Shown in pieces: positions 17,592 to 26,803 of a DNA stretch of 32,208 nt. Position 1 is the first letter of the stretch; each line of letters starts with the position of its first letter. Source of the DNA: Hydrogenophilales bacterium (GTDB lineage Bacteria; Pseudomonadota; Gammaproteobacteria; Burkholderiales; Thiobacillaceae); assembly GCA_024636675.1 (NCBI GenBank), contig JAGXGM010000041.1:1-32208 (forward strand). The letters are read 5' to 3'. A model generated the notes under the pieces. The model was not told the DNA's origin. It did no database searches and saw only the letters and a list, made by a program, of their open reading frames with translations. The position numbers were made by a program, and so were the translations under genes.

Positions 17592-18308
17592 TTAGGTTCG
17601 CGTACGTCGTTTCACCGCGAAACCGACCAGCCCCAGGCCGGCCAGCATCGTCGTCCAGGTGGCGGCATCCGGTACCGGCTGGGCCACAGGCGTCACTGTC
17701 AGGGACGTCAGTTTGGCAAAGTCGTCTTTGTGGCCAATACGGGCAGCGACTGCGAGCCAGTCGTAGGAACCGGTGAAGGTGCTCAGATCGACGATCCGGA
17801 TGCCCGCCACGGAATTGGTGTTCTGGTACAGCGTGGCTGTACCGATTGCGCTGGAGGTCATGCCATCCGGGCTGAACGTTCCGATGCCCGCCCACAAGCT
17901 GAGTTCACTGTCTTTGCCAACCCGGTACGCGGCCAGCGACTGCAGACTGACCTTGCTGGAAAAGCTGAACAGAATCAGGTCGTCGGCGCCCTTGTTGCCC
18001 AGCGCATCGTCATTGTTTTTGCTCGTGCAATTGATCTTCTCGTCCTGGTTGCACACGCCCATGCCGAAACCCGGCGCGACGGTCAGGGCGGCCGATTCGA
18101 ACAGGTTGGCTCGCGCCTTTTTGGACCATGCCGTGTCGGACCATGCGCTTGCCGTGAGCGTCAAGCCGTCCGCCGTCGCAATATAGTTGTTGCCAAAGGC
18201 CGCAGGCGAGACTGCAGCCCCCGAGGTGAAGGAAAACTCGACGGCCTGCACCTGGGCGGAAACCAGCGCGAAGCCAAGGATGGCGGCATATCGATTGAAG
18301 GCGTTCAT
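17592..18308 (-). CDS. PEP-CTERM sorted exported protein
   Basis: The 238-residue protein has an N-terminal signal peptide (about residues 1-22, ending AQVQA) and a C-terminal sorting tail VPDAATWTTMLAGLGLVGFA followed by KRRTRT, a variant of the PEP-CTERM signal. Such proteins are processed by exosortase (EpsH/XrtA) and are linked to exopolysaccharide and floc formation. The mature part is low-complexity Ser, Thr and Ala-rich with one cysteine pair, of no recognised fold. AGGAG lies before the ATG, and a sigma-54 promoter motif lies about 80 bases upstream. No exosortase gene is in the window. Confidence 0.93.
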   Translation of the reverse strand: MNAFNRYAAILGFALVSAQVQAVEFSFTSGAAVSPAAFGNNYIATADGLTLTASAWSDTAWSKKARANLFESAALTVAPGFGMGVCNQDEKINCTSKNNDDALGNKGADDLILFSFSSKVSLQSLAAYRVGKDSELSLWAGIGTFSPDGMTSSAIGTATLYQNTNSVAGIRIVDLSTFTGSYDWLAVAARIGHKDDFAKLTSLTVTPVAQPVPDAATWTTMLAGLGLVGFAVKRRTRT

Positions 18309-18387
18309 GTCTGCTCCTGAATGTCAGGTTTTTATCGGTTGGCCGGGTGACCGAAAAAAGGTAACGCCGGTTTCAGCCTGGAATTCA

Positions 18388-18401
18388 GCAATAGGCGTGC
18401 C
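18388..18401 (-). promoter_or_regulatory. Sigma-54 promoter of the PEP-CTERM gene
   Basis: The minus strand reads GGCACGCCTATTGC followed by T, matching GGCAC-N5-TTGC with the required ten bases between GG and GC. Transcription would start near 18376, giving a leader of about 68 bases. Known PEP-CTERM systems use RpoN with the PrsK/PrsR two-component pair, which fits. Confidence 0.7.
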
Positions 18402-18406
18402 TGCCC

Positions 18407-18420
18407 CTGTCAAATGACAG
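18407..18420. promoter_or_regulatory. CTGTCA-AA-TGACAG palindrome next to the sigma-54 promoter
   Basis: A perfect 6-bp inverted repeat with a 2-base centre lies five bases upstream of the -24 element. It may bind an activator or repressor, but it is closer to the promoter than usual enhancer sites. Confidence 0.4.
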
Positions 18421-18515
18421 TAAGCAATTGATTGTGCGGTTGTTTTGTTTTGTTTTGGTTGCGGTGGCGGCTGGGCCGTCAGGCCATGGATTCCGCACGC
18501 TTGCCGTGACGGAAT

Positions 18516-19406
18516 TCAGTCAGTGCCGACGAGCTGATCCGAGCGGGTGAAGGTCCAGGTGCGCGTGATGGACAAAATGTCCGCCTTTTCCCGCATGTCG
18601 TCCGGGAAGCGCGCGTAGGGCGCGGCGAGTTCAACGATCCGGATCGCCGCCGTGTCGAGAATTTTGGAGCCGGACGAGCGGTCGACTTCGACCTTTTCGA
18701 TGCGACCATCCGCGTGGATCGACACGGTCAGCTTGAGGCTGCCGTACAGGCCCGCACGGCGCGCGGCTTCGGGATAGTTGACGTTGCCGACACGTTCGAC
18801 TTTGGTGACCCAGTCCTCGACGTAGCGCGCAAACGCGTATTCCTTGACGTTGGCACCGACGAAGGCGCGCTTGGGACGCTTCTGATAATCGTCCCACTGC
18901 TGCGAGATGCGCGCCTGCAGCTGCGCCATTTCGCGCGCCTGCTGGTTGAGCTGGCTGACGTCAGCGGTGGGCTGAACCGGCGCCGGCGGCTCAGCCTGCG
19001 GCCGCTCCTGCAGCTGGCCATTGGGCTGCAACTGGGTCAGCAAGGCCTTGGCTTGCTGTTCCAGTCCGGCCACCCGTGCCTGCAAGGCAGCTTCCTCGCT
19101 GCCGGTCTGGGTTTTGCTGCTGGCGGGCAACGGGCTTTTGAGCCGCCGGTCCTCGTCGGTGTTGCCCCCGCCGGCCAGGTTTACCTGCGCCAGGGCGTCG
19201 GGGCTGAGGGGCGTGTCCGCGGTTTTGGCGTTGACCAGCACCACTTCCATCGGCAGGTTGGGATCTTCGAACAGGCGCGGATTGATCTGCGCGAACTGGG
19301 TCGACAGCACCACGCCGTGCACCGCCGCCGACGCCAGCAGGGCCAGCGCGATGCGCGTGCCCTGTTTGGACGGCTCGGCGAGGAGGGTGGGGGTGGCAGC
19401 GGACAC
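18516..19406 (-). CDS. tonB: TonB-like energy transducer
   Basis: TonB proteins carry proton-motive energy from ExbBD to outer-membrane receptors. The 296-residue product has an N-terminal membrane anchor (about residues 17-37), a Pro/Gln-rich and coiled-coil periplasmic stalk, and a C-terminal TonB domain with NYPEAARRAGLYGSLKLTVS, a DGRIEKVEVDRSSGSKILD segment and a final helix and strand. The stalk lacks the EP/KP repeats of classical TonB. Translation appears to start at GTG 33 bases after the rnb stop, with only a weak ribosome site. No exbB or exbD genes are nearby, so its partners are encoded elsewhere. Confidence 0.88.
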   Translation of the reverse strand: MSAATPTLLAEPSKQGTRIALALLASAAVHGVVLSTQFAQINPRLFEDPNLPMEVVLVNAKTADTPLSPDALAQVNLAGGGNTDEDRRLKSPLPASSKTQTGSEEAALQARVAGLEQQAKALLTQLQPNGQLQERPQAEPPAPVQPTADVSQLNQQAREMAQLQARISQQWDDYQKRPKRAFVGANVKEYAFARYVEDWVTKVERVGNVNYPEAARRAGLYGSLKLTVSIHADGRIEKVEVDRSSGSKILDTAAIRIVELAAPYARFPDDMREKADILSITRTWTFTRSDQLVGTD

Positions 19407-19438
19407 GATGCAGACAGAAAGTGGAATCAGGGTTGATT

Positions 19439-21307
19439 TTACGGAAGCGCGGCGCTGCTGTCAGGCGGCGTTTCCAGGGTTTCCTGATACTCGGCGTGAA
19501 AGTGGATGTCGAGCAGGTCGATATTCGAAATCGCCAGCCGCACCCTCGCCCCGGGGGCGACGCCCATCACCGACGGCGCGCGCGTCACCAGCGGCAGCGT
19601 GTCGAGGCGCACCAGATCTTCGCGGATGACCTTGGCGGTGACCTCCTGAATGTTTTCCTGCAGCATCCAGCGCAGCATCCAGTAACGTTCCAGCCGCCGC
19701 TGGAATTCGTTGTAGGCGTCGTAGGCCTGCTCGAACTCGCGCACCACCGAAAACAGCTGCTCGCTGCGCGGCGGATACACCGGATCGCTGCCCTGCACCA
19801 GGCTGATCAGCTGGCGCTGGTTGACCAGGTCGACATAGCGGCGCAGCGGCGACGACGACCAGGCGTACTGGTCGACGCCGAGGCCGACGTGCGGATCGGG
19901 TGAAGTCGTCATGCGCGTCTTGCCGTTGGACTGCGCGCGGTAGATGCCGGGCACGCGCTTTTCCGCCAGCCAGCCGCCCCAGTGGGCGTTGGCGAAGATC
20001 ATCAGCTCGGAGACCACCTTGTCAATCGGGCTGCCGCGCTTGCGCGGCACGATGCTGACGCGCTCGCCATCGACCTTGAAGTTGTAGTCGACGCGGTCGA
20101 CCGTGTCGGCCTTGCCGCGCCCGGCTTCCAGCACTGCGGCGAAGTCGCGCAGCCATTCCAGCTCGCGGCGGTAAGGGTAGTCGGGCACCGCCGGATTGCG
20201 CAGCGTGTCGTCGTTGAACAGCACCTCCAGCGTTTCGTGGCGCAGGTTATCGGCGATGTGCACCATTTCCAGTTTGGTTTCGGTGCCGAGCACGCGCAGG
20301 TCGGACGCCACCTCGACATACAGCGACAGCGCCGGGCAGTCGTGGGTCTCCCCCAGGGTGTAATGGTGGATCAGCGCGTCCGGCAGCATGGTGATCTTGT
20401 CGCCGGGGTAATAGACGGTGGAGAGCCGCTCGCGCGCGACCTGGTCGAGCTCGGAGCCGGGCGTGATGCCAAGCGCGGGCGCGGCGATGTGGATGCCGAC
20501 GCGGACGCTGCCGTCGTCGCGCCACTCGACCGACAGCGCATCGTCGATTTCGGTGGTTGCCTCGTCGTCCATCGAGAAGGCGCGCACCGTGCTTTTCGGC
20601 AGTTCGGGCGGATCAGCCGGCTCCGTGACCTCGGCAAAGCCGGTGCCGCGCGGAAAATGTTCCAGCAGGAAGGTCGCCAAGTGGAAGTCGAGTGTCGACG
20701 GGATCGCGCCGCAGCGTTCGATCAGCCGCAATTGCGACAGGCCGGTGGCCGCCGCCGCGTCTTCCAGCGCCTTGTATTCGAGCGTGTTCTTGTCCGGCGC
20801 GATGAGAATGCGCGGGATCAGCGAGACGTATTCCTCTGGTAGCCGGAAGGCTGCCAGTTCGGCGGCCAGATGCGCCTGCCGCTCTGCCGCCAGCCGCTTT
20901 TTCTCCACCCCGGCTTTCGCTGCCGCCAGGGTTTCGCTCGGCGCCGGACGGTAGCGGCCACGGCCCCGTTTGTGGAAATAGATCGGTGAGGTGTGCAGTT
21001 TTTGCAGCAGTGCCACTGCCTCCGGCGGCGTCGGCGCGTGGCCGTAATACTCCTGCGCCAGTTCCGCGAAGCCGAATTCGTCGCTGCCTGCCGCTTCCCA
21101 CAGAAAGTCGGCGTCGAGCTCCGCCGCCAAGGTTTCGGCCTGCTGCATCACCTCGGCAGGCGCGGGTGCGGCAAAGCGCAGCAGGATATTCGCCGTCTTG
21201 ATCTTGCTGCGCTTGCCCGAGGCGGTTTCCACCTGTGCCGTGGCGTCGGTTTCGGACAGGATGGAGCCGGCCTTGAAGTGGCCGTCCTCTTCAAAGATGA
21301 GGTACAT
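19439..21307 (-). CDS. rnb: RNB-family exoribonuclease (RNase II-like)
   Basis: The 622-residue protein is predicted to degrade RNA processively from the 3' end. The catalytic RNB domain spans about residues 230-540: the metal-binding cluster DDEATTEIDDALS, GIHIAAPALGITPGS, YYPGDKITMLPDALIHH and SSPLRRYVDLVNQRQL. The segment before SPLRRY reads YAWSS, where classical RNase II has a YxRxTSP-type sequence. A short C-terminal beta segment may be the S1-like domain; the N-terminal cold-shock domains are not clear. Start ATG lies six bases after the yqiA stop, and tonB follows 33 bases later, so yqiA-rnb-tonB looks like one transcript. Confidence 0.93.
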   Translation of the reverse strand: MYLIFEEDGHFKAGSILSETDATAQVETASGKRSKIKTANILLRFAAPAPAEVMQQAETLAAELDADFLWEAAGSDEFGFAELAQEYYGHAPTPPEAVALLQKLHTSPIYFHKRGRGRYRPAPSETLAAAKAGVEKKRLAAERQAHLAAELAAFRLPEEYVSLIPRILIAPDKNTLEYKALEDAAAATGLSQLRLIERCGAIPSTLDFHLATFLLEHFPRGTGFAEVTEPADPPELPKSTVRAFSMDDEATTEIDDALSVEWRDDGSVRVGIHIAAPALGITPGSELDQVARERLSTVYYPGDKITMLPDALIHHYTLGETHDCPALSLYVEVASDLRVLGTETKLEMVHIADNLRHETLEVLFNDDTLRNPAVPDYPYRRELEWLRDFAAVLEAGRGKADTVDRVDYNFKVDGERVSIVPRKRGSPIDKVVSELMIFANAHWGGWLAEKRVPGIYRAQSNGKTRMTTSPDPHVGLGVDQYAWSSSPLRRYVDLVNQRQLISLVQGSDPVYPPRSEQLFSVVREFEQAYDAYNEFQRRLERYWMLRWMLQENIQEVTAKVIREDLVRLDTLPLVTRAPSVMGVAPGARVRLAISNIDLLDIHFHAEYQETLETPPDSSAALP

Positions 21308-21313
21308 GAAAAA

Positions 21314-21871
21314 TCAGAAATCCAGAATGGTTTGGTAGTGGCGCTCGAACCCGGCAAAGCCGTGGTCGCCGCCGTCTTCGATGATCTGCGTGGCGCCGGC
21401 GTAATAGGCCACCGCCTCGCGGTAATCCAGCACCTCGTCGCCGGTCTGCGCCAGCAAGAGATAGCGTTCGGGGCGGGTGATGCGTTCGACATCCAGTGCG
21501 GCGAGTTCGGCCAGATGCGCCTCGGTAAGTTCCCACTGCTCGCCGGTGTGCCAGTTGGCCTGCGGGCCGAGCGCGGCGCGCAGCAGCGTGTGCGCGTGCA
21601 CCGCCGGGTTCACCAGGACCGCCTTCCAGCCGTGCTTTTCCGCCAGCCAGGTGGCGTAAAAGCCGCCCAGCGAACTGCCAATGAGGGTGACCGATTCGGG
21701 GCGGCGCTGTTCCAGTTCGGCTTCAACCAGCGCGATGGCCTCGCGCGGGCTGTTGGGCAGCACCGGGCAATAGTAGTCCGCTTGGCGGCCGATCGCGGCC
21801 ATGTGCTCGCCGAGCTGGCGGGCCTTGCCGGACGCGGGGGAGGAATTGAAGCCGTGGAGATAGACAATCAT
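21314..21871 (-). CDS. yqiA: YqiA-type alpha/beta hydrolase (esterase)
   Basis: The 185-residue protein matches the small YqiA/YcfP esterase family. It shows the N-terminal MIVYLHGFNSSPASGKA, the nucleophile elbow GSSLGGFYATW, the acid in QTGDEVLDYREA and the histidine in DGGDHGFAGFERH. The natural substrate is not known; the E. coli homologue cleaves short-chain esters. It is the first gene of the yqiA-rnb-tonB set. The upstream 500 bases are repeat-type DNA. Confidence 0.92.
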   Translation of the reverse strand: MIVYLHGFNSSPASGKARQLGEHMAAIGRQADYYCPVLPNSPREAIALVEAELEQRRPESVTLIGSSLGGFYATWLAEKHGWKAVLVNPAVHAHTLLRAALGPQANWHTGEQWELTEAHLAELAALDVERITRPERYLLLAQTGDEVLDYREAVAYYAGATQIIEDGGDHGFAGFERHYQTILDF

Positions 21872-21889
21872 TTCCGGATTTTACCGGGG

Positions 21890-22400
21890 CGGGGGGGATT
21901 CCTGAAATCGGATGTACGCCGTCATTGCGAGTGAAGCACCGTTCGCGCTGAGCCTGCGGAAGGGTCGCTGCGCAGCGGCGGGGTGTCCGCCGGCGTACCC
22001 CTTGCGGGTGCTGCCGAGCGCTGTCAGCCGTAGAAGAGAACCTCGCAGAACGGCTGACTGTGGCCGGGGGGTGCCCATGTCTCCGGTCTGTACATCTCGC
22101 CAAGAAAAGTAACCAAAAGAAGGCGACCCCACATCCCCGGCCTTCGGCTTCCCTCAGCCGGAGCCTGCTGGACGGGCAGCGAAGAACTCGCCCCGCCTTG
22201 TTAGTTTTAATTTGGTTTTTTGTGGGCGGGACTCAAACACCTTCGCCGCTGATCCGCCCGGCAGGCTCCGTCTTCGGCGGGGCTCAAGGGGAAAAGTCAA
22301 AACCAGGACGGCGATGACGGGGCGGTTTGCGCGCTTTTGTGATGTTTTAAAATTCGGCAGCAATGCTGCCACGCTTATTGACGGCCTGCCCGGCACGTCT
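21890..22400. repeat. Gene-free region made of dispersed-repeat-like DNA
   Basis: About 500 bases between yqiA and the rubredoxin gene have no credible gene. They contain phrases typical of dispersed proteobacterial repeats: CGTCATTGCGAGTGAAGC (21921 on), TTCGCGCTGAGCCTGCGGAAGG (split near 21942) and AAAAGTAACCAAAAGAAGG (about 22105 on). Two facing copies of GGAGCCTGC (near 22161 and 22262) form an inverted repeat. A 21-base segment (21991-22011) recurs inverted in coaBC. Short frames here translate to low-complexity sequence and are rejected. Confidence 0.6.
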
Positions 22401-22408
22401 TGCGCGAG

Positions 22409-22621
22409 TCAGTCGTCGAAGCAGTAGAAGTCGGCCTTGGTGACGCCGCAGTCGGGGCAGCTCCAGTCGTCGGGGATGGCTTCATAACGGGTGCCGGGGG
22501 CCAGCCCGTGATCGGGATCGCCCAGCGCTTCGTCGTAGACGTAGTCGCAGACGGCGCAGGTCCATTTGCGGAAAGCCGGGGCGGATTCGGGGGCAGAGGC
22601 GGCAGAATCGAGATTCATCAT
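22409..22621 (-). CDS. Rubredoxin
   Basis: Rubredoxin is a small one-iron electron carrier in the cytoplasm. The 70-residue product has a 17-residue N-terminal extension and the two metal-binding pairs CAVC (C22, C25) and CPDC (C55, C58), with the usual [16 protein letters not shown] and IPDDWSCP segments. ATG at 22621 overlaps the DUF302 stop (ATGA), with TGGAAA upstream, so the two are coupled. It is the last gene of the osmC operon and probably passes electrons to or from the flavoprotein encoded two genes upstream. Confidence 0.95.
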   Translation of the reverse strand: MMNLDSAASAPESAPAFRKWTCAVCDYVYDEALGDPDHGLAPGTRYEAIPDDWSCPDCGVTKADFYCFDD

Positions 22622-23007
22622 GGCAATTTCCACGCATCGAGCGCGGCCAGCAGTTGGTTGAAAATGGCGTCCAGTTCGCCGCCCAGCACATCGAGCTGCG
22701 GGTTGGCGTAGGGCTTGAATATTTCGGTGGCGGGGCGGTACGCAACCCACGTCCTGCCGTCGGCTTCGTAGAGGTGGATGCGCAGCGGGATGTCAATGCC
22801 GGCCGCCTTCTCAGCCGCCCATACCTTGACGGCGTAGTCGGGGCGGAACACCTCGAGCACCTGGTCGGCCGGCACGTCGATCCCTTTTTTGGCGCAATTG
22901 GCCTGGCCGTTGGCGTGCGCGACCAGGCCCATCGGGTAGGCGGCGATGGCAGCGATGAGCTTGTCCGCCGCTTCGTCCACAGAAAGAGAAACCGCGAAGC
23001 GGATCAT
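22618..23007 (-). CDS. DUF302 family protein
   Basis: The 129-residue protein matches the DUF302 fold, with [17 protein letters not shown] at the start, a central PLRIHLYE strand and the end [19 protein letters not shown]. The family is common in sulfur-oxidising and other proteobacteria; its function is unknown. It has no signal peptide and is probably cytoplasmic. Its start overlaps the stop of the acyl-CoA dehydrogenase gene by four bases and its end overlaps rubredoxin by four, so the three are likely made in fixed ratio. Confidence 0.87.
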   Translation of the reverse strand: MIRFAVSLSVDEAADKLIAAIAAYPMGLVAHANGQANCAKKGIDVPADQVLEVFRPDYAVKVWAAEKAAGIDIPLRIHLYEADGRTWVAYRPATEIFKPYANPQLDVLGGELDAIFNQLLAALDAWKLP

Positions 23008-24173
23008 GCGACCTCCAGTTCGGGCTGGGACAGTGCGCAGGCGGCGGTGTCGAACTCGTGCAGTTCCTTGCGCAAGTGCTTGATCGCAGGCGTCACGATG
23101 GCGATGAAGTAAGCCTCGCGCAAGCGTCGCTGCGCGGCATTGTTCGACAGATAGCCCTTGGCGCCCATGTGCATCATCGCGGCGTTGGCGGCCTTGAGGC
23201 TCAATTCGCTGCCGGCAAGCCGCACTTCCAGGGTTTCTCTTACATGCGGGGCGCTGCCGTCACGTGCGATCTTGGCGGCCAGCGCGTAAGTGGCGGCACG
23301 CGCAGCGTCGAGTTCGGCCTCCAGCGCGTCGGCCTGCACGTCGAGGAAACGGTTGACGTGGCCGAACTGCTTGTCGGCGCGCTTCATCATTGCCACGCAG
23401 GCATCGACCAGACCGAGCCCCATGCCCATTTGCAGCAGAATGAACGCCGACTTGGTGCGGTCGCGGAATTCGCTGAAGTCATCCGTGTGGCAGACCACGC
23501 GGCTGTCGGGCAGGAACACGTCGCGGAACTGGCAGGCGAAGGTGTTGGTGCCTTCCATGCCGATGAAGTGCGCGTTCTGCGCCAGCGTGAGACCGGGGGT
23601 GCTGCCGTGCATCAGGCCGATCACGAGTCCCGGGGTGTCGGGCAGCGTGGCGCCCATGTGGAAATAATGCTCGGGGCCGATGTTCGACACCCACGGCAAC
23701 ACGCCGTTGATGACGTAGCCGCCATCCACCCGCTTGGCCTTCAGCCGCGCTTCCTCGATGCCGACGCAGGACTTCATGCTGTTCGACTGCGCGGTGCCGC
23801 CGAGCACTTCGCCGCGCGCCATTTTCGGCAGCATTTCGGCGGCGAGTTCGCGGTTGGCGCTGTTGATCACGTACCACTGCAGCGCGTATTCCGCCCACAG
23901 CAGGAAGCCGGTGGAGACGCATTCCTTCGACACTTCCTCGATCAACTGGATGGCGTGGCCGAGGCCCAGCGCGGTGCCGCCGCATTCGAGCGGGGTGAGG
24001 CTGCCCAGCCCGCCGAGCGCGCCGAGCTGTTTGAGAAAGTCGCCGGGGTAGACACCCTTGAGGTCGATATCGACCACCTTGGGCGCCAGGTCCGACGCGA
24101 TGAGTTCGGCCAGGCCCGGCAGGATTTCAGCGGGCGTGTCCGGAAGGGCGGGGGCGAGTGCGGGTGCAGGCAT
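23004..24173 (-). CDS. Acyl-CoA dehydrogenase-superfamily flavoprotein, substrate unknown
   Basis: The 389-residue protein has the acyl-CoA dehydrogenase fold: an N-terminal helical domain, a central beta domain (EVLGGTAQSNSMKS, GGYVINGVLPWVSNIG) and a C-terminal helical domain (MHMGAKGYLSNNAAQRRLRE). The segment where classical members carry the catalytic glutamate (IYEGT) reads IVTPAIKH, so the standard base is absent there. This suggests a different reaction, as in nitroalkane oxidase or DszC-type monooxygenases of the same superfamily. Start at MPAPALAP has GGAG eight bases upstream. It lies 28 bases after osmC and is coupled to DUF302 and rubredoxin, so redox chemistry with rubredoxin is plausible. 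Confidence 0.88.
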   Translation of the reverse strand: MPAPALAPALPDTPAEILPGLAELIASDLAPKVVDIDLKGVYPGDFLKQLGALGGLGSLTPLECGGTALGLGHAIQLIEEVSKECVSTGFLLWAEYALQWYVINSANRELAAEMLPKMARGEVLGGTAQSNSMKSCVGIEEARLKAKRVDGGYVINGVLPWVSNIGPEHYFHMGATLPDTPGLVIGLMHGSTPGLTLAQNAHFIGMEGTNTFACQFRDVFLPDSRVVCHTDDFSEFRDRTKSAFILLQMGMGLGLVDACVAMMKRADKQFGHVNRFLDVQADALEAELDAARAATYALAAKIARDGSAPHVRETLEVRLAGSELSLKAANAAMMHMGAKGYLSNNAAQRRLREAYFIAIVTPAIKHLRKELHEFDTAACALSQPELEVA

Positions 24174-24201
24174 GATGCGCTCCAGAAGAAAGTTGGACGG
24201 A

Positions 24202-24744
24202 TCAGGCGAGTTCGACGCTGACGCTGACCGGGTTGCGCAGCGTGTTGGCGACCGGCGACCAGGCGTTGGAATGCGCGACCAGGTCCCGCAGTTCGGCTTC
24301 CGGGGCATCGCCTTCCAGGTGCACCTTCACCCGCACGTCGGTGAAGCCGAGCTTCTTCAGCGGGTCGAGGTCACCGACGCCCCATACCGCGGTGACGTTG
24401 ATGTCGCCTTCGAGTTCGAGTTCGAGCCGGGTCAGCGTGATGCCGCGCGCCACGGCGTTGGCGTGTAGGCCGACCGACAGACAGGAGCCGAGCGTGGCGA
24501 GAACGGCCTCGGACGGGTTCGGCGCGGTGTCGTCGCCGAGCAGATGCGGTGGCTCATCGATCACGTGCGCGTCGAGGTTACGCACGTAGGTGAGGTTGCG
24601 GAACTTGCTCTCGCACACGGTCTTTGCTTTCAGCGTGACGACCGACTGCGGATTGGCGCGGCCCTTGGTAGCGAGGGCGGCAAGGCCTGCGGCATCGATG
24701 GGTTCGAGCACGGTCGGGGTTTTCAGGGCGGCGACTTCGGACAT
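24202..24744 (-). CDS. OsmC family protein with one peroxidase-type cysteine
   Basis: OsmC/Ohr proteins reduce organic hydroperoxides through two cysteines. This 180-residue member has C88 in ATLGSCLSVGLHANA, the position of the first active cysteine, but the second cysteine (normally in a CP motif of the C-terminal helix) is replaced by serine in AWSPVANTL. A further cysteine, C44, lies in an N-terminal strand. A strong AAGGAG ribosome site precedes the ATG. It is the first gene of the osmC-flavoprotein-DUF302-rubredoxin operon, behind a sigma-54 promoter. Peroxidase action is uncertain; it may act on another electrophile or need an outside thiol. Confidence 0.9.
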   Translation of the reverse strand: MSEVAALKTPTVLEPIDAAGLAALATKGRANPQSVVTLKAKTVCESKFRNLTYVRNLDAHVIDEPPHLLGDDTAPNPSEAVLATLGSCLSVGLHANAVARGITLTRLELELEGDINVTAVWGVGDLDPLKKLGFTDVRVKVHLEGDAPEAELRDLVAHSNAWSPVANTLRNPVSVSVELA

Positions 24745-24792
24745 GGCATGACTCCTTGGGTGGGTTGATCGGAAACCGATATGCCCTGTATT

Positions 24793-24833
24793 GCGATTCC
24801 CGTGCCAGCTCGGACAACCAATGACAAGCCGTT
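24793..24833 (-). promoter_or_regulatory. Sigma-54 promoter of the osmC operon
   Basis: The minus strand reads TGGCACGGGAATCGCA, with GG (24805-24806) and GC (24793-24794) ten bases apart. Upstream are CGAGC directly before TGGCACG and AACGGCTTGTCAT eight bases further; both blocks recur at the cynA promoter. Transcription would start near 24782, about 38 bases before the osmC ATG. Confidence 0.72.
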
Positions 24834-24885
24834 GATTTTTCGATGAAGTTTGTCAGATGGTACTTTTTCGCCCCCTTTGCGCGCT

Positions 24886-24899
24886 AACAAATTGTTAAC
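24886..24899. promoter_or_regulatory. Putative activator binding site for the osmC promoter
   Basis: AACAAATTGTTAAC contains the perfect palindrome TAACAA-A-TTGTTA (24885-24897). It lies about 110 bases upstream of the predicted osmC start and five bases beyond the regulator stop codon. A copy with one change occurs at 26491-26504 before cynA. The distance is usual for sigma-54 enhancer sites. Confidence 0.55.
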
Positions 24900-24904
24900 C
24901 ATTG

Positions 24905-26476
<1,572 letters not shown>

Positions 26477-26490
26477 GGCGGGTTCTCCGA

Positions 26491-26504
26491 AACAAATTGT
26501 CAAC
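26491..26504. promoter_or_regulatory. Putative activator binding site for the cynA promoter
   Basis: AACAAATTGTCAAC differs at one position from the palindromic site at 24886-24899. It lies about 130 bases upstream of the predicted cynA transcription start and 15 bases before the cynF start codon, so it might also control cynF itself. Confidence 0.5.
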
Positions 26505-26575
26505 ACTGTGTAATCAAGAATCGGGCCAGCAATTCCGCAAGTTTTTCGAATTTCCTGTGTATGTCCTTTTAAAAC

Positions 26576-26616
26576 AATGGCTTGTCATATTTCAAGCGAG
26601 CTGGCACGTTTCCTGA
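26576..26616 (+). promoter_or_regulatory. Sigma-54-like promoter of cynABDS
   Basis: AATGGCTTGTCAT, eight bases, then CGAGCTGGCACG match the osmC promoter block at the same spacing. The -24 element (TGGCACG) is perfect, but the -12 position reads GA (26615-26616) in place of GC, so this is a weaker or altered match. The leader to the cynA start would be about 175 bases. Confidence 0.5.
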
Positions 26617-26665
26617 ATACCCCTTGAGTGGAAACACGACGCAATGCAGGGCCTCTGTCTCCAAA

Positions 26666-26760
26666 GCCCGTCGAACCGGGCAATTGAACGGCAGGCCACG
26701 CAGCAAACCGGAACGGATGAAATGCACCAAACCGGGGCGAGCATGAAGAAATTGGTGCAT
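26666..26760 (+). promoter_or_regulatory. Two hairpins in the cynA leader
   Basis: GCCCG-TCGAAC-CGGGC (26666-26681) and a 9-bp perfect stem ATGCACCAA/TTGGTGCAT (26722-26730 with 26752-26760) precede cynA. A T-run (26777-26783) lies 16 bases after the second stem. The layout might act in attenuation, but the T-run is too distant for a standard terminator. Confidence 0.3.
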
Positions 26761-26803
26761 GCGTTCGTGTAAGAAATTTTTTTCAACCCGATGGGAGTGC
26801 CTT

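Noticed and set aside
21912..22427. Several short frames between yqiA and rubredoxin
   Set aside because: Low-complexity translations in repeat-type DNA with no ribosome sites or family match.
26666..26760. ANTAR-type (NasT) dual-hairpin leader before cynA
   Set aside because: The first hairpin has a six-base loop but not the conserved A and G loop positions, and the second loop is 21 bases.
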